This document shows, one piece after another, positions 22,246 through 25,412 of a stretch of 25,412 bases of DNA. Position 1 is the first letter of the stretch. The number at the start of each line of letters is the position of its first letter. The notes below the pieces were generated by a model. That model worked only from the letters and a program-made list of their open reading frames with translations. It was not told the origin of the DNA and did no database searches. A program made the translations under genes and the position numbers. Source of the DNA: Sphingomonadaceae bacterium (GTDB taxonomy: Bacteria; Pseudomonadota; Alphaproteobacteria; Sphingomonadales; Sphingomonadaceae); assembly GCA_016742125.1 (NCBI GenBank), contig JACVCM010000045.1, positions 1 through 25,412 on the forward strand, read 5' to 3'.

Positions 22246-25200
22246 CTAGCGTTTTATCTTGATCAATTGAACTACTTTTCTGGTATTACCCTGAATGAAT
22301 TCAGCATAATAGGTTCCGCCTATGAAATCTCTACCCACTTGAACGATACTGTTGGCAGACAAATTAGCCCTGCTTTCAATAGTACGTCCAGATGCATCGG
22401 TAACTCGCATGTGAACCGGTGCTGCAATTTTGCTTCTGAGTTTAAGATTGAAAATATCAGCACTTGGGTTTGGCATCACTGTGATTTGTAATTCAGTAGC
22501 TTCTGTTTCATTCATAAGTACATTTTCACGCGTAGCCATTGTAGATTCTTTAGCAGATTGCGAAGACTGTGTTACAACTGCGCAAGGCTGCTGACTACAT
22601 GATCCCAAACGATCCATTGAATGCAAGCCAATATGGGCTGGTACAGCATTCACACTTATCTCAAGTGTTTGCGGGTTGTTAGCATTACCCGGAGGAACAT
22701 GACATACATACACTTTCTTACCACTTGTACCCGGAACACGGATATCTCTTACACAAATGCTAATAGAAGTGGTGCTTGTACAACCATAAACATTAGTAAT
22801 CAAGACTGTAAAGTTATAATTACCCGGAGCTGTTGGCGCAAACACAGGGTTTGCACTATTGTTACTACTCAGTATTCCAGTACCTGTCCACTGATAGGTA
22901 TAAGGTGATCCACCATTACTAATGTTAGCAGATAAAGTAACAGATTGCGCACCATAACCAAGATAAATATTGGTAGGAACCCCTCCGGTAAATACATTAG
23001 AAGATGGTATAGCTGTAATACTTGCAGCAGGAATGGTTCCGACTACGTTAACGGTAGCGGTACAAGTAGACGTATTTCCATTCACATCTGTAACAGTGAG
23101 TGTTACCTGATTGGCACCTAAATCTGCACAAGTAAATTGTGTTTTTGATACCGATATAGATGCAATACCACAATTATCGCTGCTTCCATTATCTACAGAA
23201 GCTGCCGTAATAACAGCTACTCCATTCACCAATGTAATATTTGCAGTTTTACAGCTGGCGATTGGTGCTTCATTATCTGTAACAGTTACACTGAATGAAC
23301 AGCTTACCGTACCACAAGCACTACTTGCTGTAGCTGTTACTACAGTTGTCCCAATAGGGAATACTGAACCAGGTGCATGTGAATAAGTAACTGTAGGAGC
23401 AGGTATACCACCCACTGTAACATCAAAATTCACTTTAGCGCCACAAAGACCGGCATCTGTATTGACTTGGATATTAGCCGGACAAACGATAGAAGGCGGC
23501 ACACAAGATATTTCTGCTTTCACAGCAAAACTATATGCAGCATTGGTACAAGATGAACTGTTCACATTCACCACAGCATCATACACCTGAATCGGATTAC
23601 TTACAAAAGTAACTGTGAATGTAGCAGATCCTCCGGCAGGAATACTAGCCGGCAAAGCAAGTCCACCAACACTAAAGTTACCTGCAGCAGCACCACTCAT
23701 AGTTATACTATTCACTGGTAAGCTAACATTTCCGGTATTTTGAATTGTGAATGTTTTCACAACAGGCGTACCCGGATAAGCGGTACCAAAATCTGTGTCA
23801 TCCGACAAACTAGCAGTTACATCTCCATTACCAATGGCATTTCCATTACCTGTGATATTGATGACAGGATTACCTGCAGATACCACTACTTCATCAGAAA
23901 TTGCAGAACATCCAAACAAATCAATAACAGCCACAGAATAGTTGCCAGGAGCTGTAGCGGTATAACTCTGAAGCGTTGCTCCATTAATATTGTTACCATT
24001 TAGTTTCCACTGATAAATTGCGCTTTGACTAGCAGTCAGTACCGCGTTACCACTACAAAGGAAGGCACTGCTTGCAGGACTAATAGCCACAGTTGGATTA
24101 TTATTGATAGTGATGGTGACCGGTGCAGAAGTTCCAGAACAACCACCGGCATTTGTAACTGCTACAGAATAATTTCCAGAAACAGATGCAGTATATGTTT
24201 GTCCGGTAGCACCATTAATAAGTACCCCATCCAAATACCACTGATAACTGTCACCGGTATTCGCTTGCATCAATACAGTTTGTCCTTGACATACTGTTGT
24301 TTGTCCGGCAACGATTACAGCTGCAGGTGCAACGGTAACAGTGGCTTGACAAGTACTAACGTTTCCTGCGCGGTCAGTGACTTTTAAGGTCACAGTATTT
24401 GCACCAATATCTGCACAAGTAAATGTTACGGATGCTGCATCATTAATTTGAAGAGAACCAATACCGCATGCATCTGAACTACCATTATCAATCATGGCAG
24501 CCGTAACAGTAGCTGTTCCTGTTGGACTTAAAGCCACGGTAATATTTTTACATGCAGCTGTTGGAGCTGTATTATCAACCTGTGAACTAGTATTGCGGTG
24601 GAAGATAATACGACCACTGGAGATACCACTGGTTGCAATATCTGGTACAAAATCACCATCAAGATCTCCGATAACAATACCTGATACTTCCGCCTGAGCA
24701 GATGAAGAATAATCTACTCTAGGACCAAATGCAATATTACCTGCACCACTACTTATATTGGGGTATACAGAAAACACATTGATGCCTAAAGATTTGGTAA
24801 CAATATCAGGTAATCCATCTCCGTTTACATCACCCACACCAATTCTGTAGTTGGCTGTTGGAGCAGGCATGGTAAAGGCATTGGCAAAAGAAATATCTCC
24901 GGGAACAGATGTATTTCTGAAAACAGCAGTGTTAGTAGCTCCCGAATAATTACAAGTTGTTAAATCAATTTTACCATCCTTATCAAAATCAGCAATTTGG
25001 CAACGATATGGATAGCTACCATTAGAATTCCAGAACTCAGGTGTCTCAAAAGTAGGAGTTGTTCCGCCTACTGATGTGGTATTCCTGAGACTAACAGCTC
25101 TATTAGCATTTCCTTGGGTACCGAGAATATCCGTTTTACCATCACCATCAACGTCTGCAGACTGTAACCCTGTGCAGGTAGTCCCAACATTACCCACCAA

Positions 25201-25412
25201 AAATGCAGGACCAAAGCTGATATTACCAGGTCCTGTACTTGTATTGAAAGCTACAAAAATTTGTGAGCCGTTCCCAGATGCTACATCAATCTTACCGTCA
25301 TTATTATAGTCTCCTGCTGTACACTGGTAACCTCCGGAACCAGCTGTAATTCCGACTGGAGAGATAGATATATTGCCCGGACCACTACTGGTATTGCGAT
25401 GTACAACACCAG
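22246..25412 (-). CDS. Large secreted multidomain protein with T9SS sorting domain (N-terminus beyond window)
   Basis: The open frame runs off the right edge; 1,054 residues are visible and the frame has no ATG that clearly starts it. In order (visible numbering): FG-GAP/VCBS calcium-binding beta-propeller repeats (1-275, each with a DxDxDG-like loop such as ADVDGDGKTD and GDVNGDGLPD), a HYR-like module (279-360), two Ig-like repeats (361-512), an ASPM/choice-of-anchor-D-like module (515-635), a HYR domain (637-715), a second copy of the first HYR-like module (716-790), a PKD-like domain (795-888), a Cys-containing KVYVCHVPPGNA segment (899-945), and a type IX secretion C-terminal domain (973-1054, with MPNPSADIFNL). 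It is exported by T9SS, which is known only in Bacteroidota and relatives. The base use is AT-rich and unlike all genes to the left. Function is probably adhesion; the exact ligand is unknown. Confidence 0.9.
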   Translation of the reverse strand, partial: GVVHRNTSSGPGNISISPVGITAGSGGYQCTAGDYNNDGKIDVASGNGSQIFVAFNTSTGPGNISFGPAFLVGNVGTTCTGLQSADVDGDGKTDILGTQGNANRAVSLRNTTSVGGTTPTFETPEFWNSNGSYPYRCQIADFDKDGKIDLTTCNYSGATNTAVFRNTSVPGDISFANAFTMPAPTANYRIGVGDVNGDGLPDIVTKSLGINVFSVYPNISSGAGNIAFGPRVDYSSSAQAEVSGIVIGDLDGDFVPDIATSGISSGRIIFHRNTSSQVDNTAPTAACKNITVALSPTGTATVTAAMIDNGSSDACGIGSLQINDAASVTFTCADIGANTVTLKVTDRAGNVSTCQATVTVAPAAVIVAGQTTVCQGQTVLMQANTGDSYQWYLDGVLINGATGQTYTASVSGNYSVAVTNAGGCSGTSAPVTITINNNPTVAISPASSAFLCSGNAVLTASQSAIYQWKLNGNNINGATLQSYTATAPGNYSVAVIDLFGCSAISDEVVVSAGNPVINITGNGNAIGNGDVTASLSDDTDFGTAYPGTPVVKTFTIQNTGNVSLPVNSITMSGAAAGNFSVGGLALPASIPAGGSATFTVTFVSNPIQVYDAVVNVNSSSCTNAAYSFAVKAEISCVPPSIVCPANIQVNTDAGLCGAKVNFDVTVGGIPAPTVTYSHAPGSVFPIGTTVVTATASSACGTVSCSFSVTVTDNEAPIASCKTANITLVNGVAVITAASVDNGSSDNCGIASISVSKTQFTCADLGANQVTLTVTDVNGNTSTCTATVNVVGTIPAASITAIPSSNVFTGGVPTNIYLGYGAQSVTLSANISNGGSPYTYQWTGTGILSSNNSANPVFAPTAPGNYNFTVLITNVYGCTSTTSISICVRDIRVPGTSGKKVYVCHVPPGNANNPQTLEISVNAVPAHIGLHSMDRLGSCSQQPCAVVTQSSQSAKESTMATRENVLMNETEATELQITVMPNPSADIFNLKLRSKIAAPVHMRVTDASGRTIESRANLSANSIVQVGRDFIGGTYYAEFIQGNTRKVVQLIKIKR

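Noticed and set aside
21695..25412. Horizontal transfer of a Bacteroidota island
   Set aside because: No mobility genes or repeats at the join, a gene is cut, and the surface protein needs a secretion system not expected in the host; chimeric assembly is simpler.

Overview
The window joins two unlike genomes. Positions 1 to about 21,700 are GC-rich (roughly 60% by eye) and look like a sphingomonad, meaning an alphaproteobacterium of the order Sphingomonadales such as Sphingopyxis or Sphingorhabdus. Support comes from an UrcA-family protein, an elongator tRNA-Met of alphaproteobacterial type, RNA-like intergenic hairpins of the kind scattered in these genomes, and the overall protein character. 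From about 21,700 to the end the DNA is AT-rich. It carries the end of a giant secreted protein with FG-GAP/VCBS, Ig-like and HYR modules and a type IX secretion (T9SS) C-terminal domain, typical of Bacteroidota such as Chitinophagaceae. The join falls inside a class A penicillin-binding protein gene and removes its KTG motif. An assembly chimera is the simplest reading.

Layout, sphingomonad part. Minus strand, 1-5.3 kb: two small unknown genes and a SARP-type (wHTH + BTAD) regulator, tRNA-Met(CAT), a 2H phosphoesterase, the ribosomal operon rpsF-rpsR-rplI with its terminator, and a GGDEF diguanylate cyclase. A MurC/Mpl-like Mur ligase (minus) is divergent from an LD-carboxypeptidase (plus), which together suggest murein peptide recycling. 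Plus strand, 6.9-12.3 kb: LD-carboxypeptidase, then fabD-fabG-acpP-fabF (type II fatty acid synthesis) and mltG (glycan strand release). A 555-base gene-free stretch follows, with three copies of a structured repeat and a small operator-like repeat cluster. Minus strand, 12.9-17.8 kb: an UrcA-family protein, a periplasmic alkylsulfatase, folE (GTP cyclohydrolase I), a small transaldolase and a DUF4197 lipoprotein. Plus strand, 17.9-21.7 kb: priA (replication restart) and the broken PBP1A-type gene.

Most of the window is housekeeping: translation, lipid synthesis, cell-wall building and recycling, folate and replication restart. I see no defence system, CRISPR array, prophage, insertion sequence or biosynthetic cluster. 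The least explained parts are (a) the SARP regulator with its two small neighbours and a cluster of TATCA boxes, and (b) the three copies of a folded repeat at 12.3-12.8 kb, whose stems covary and keep a T-T mismatch in one strand orientation.
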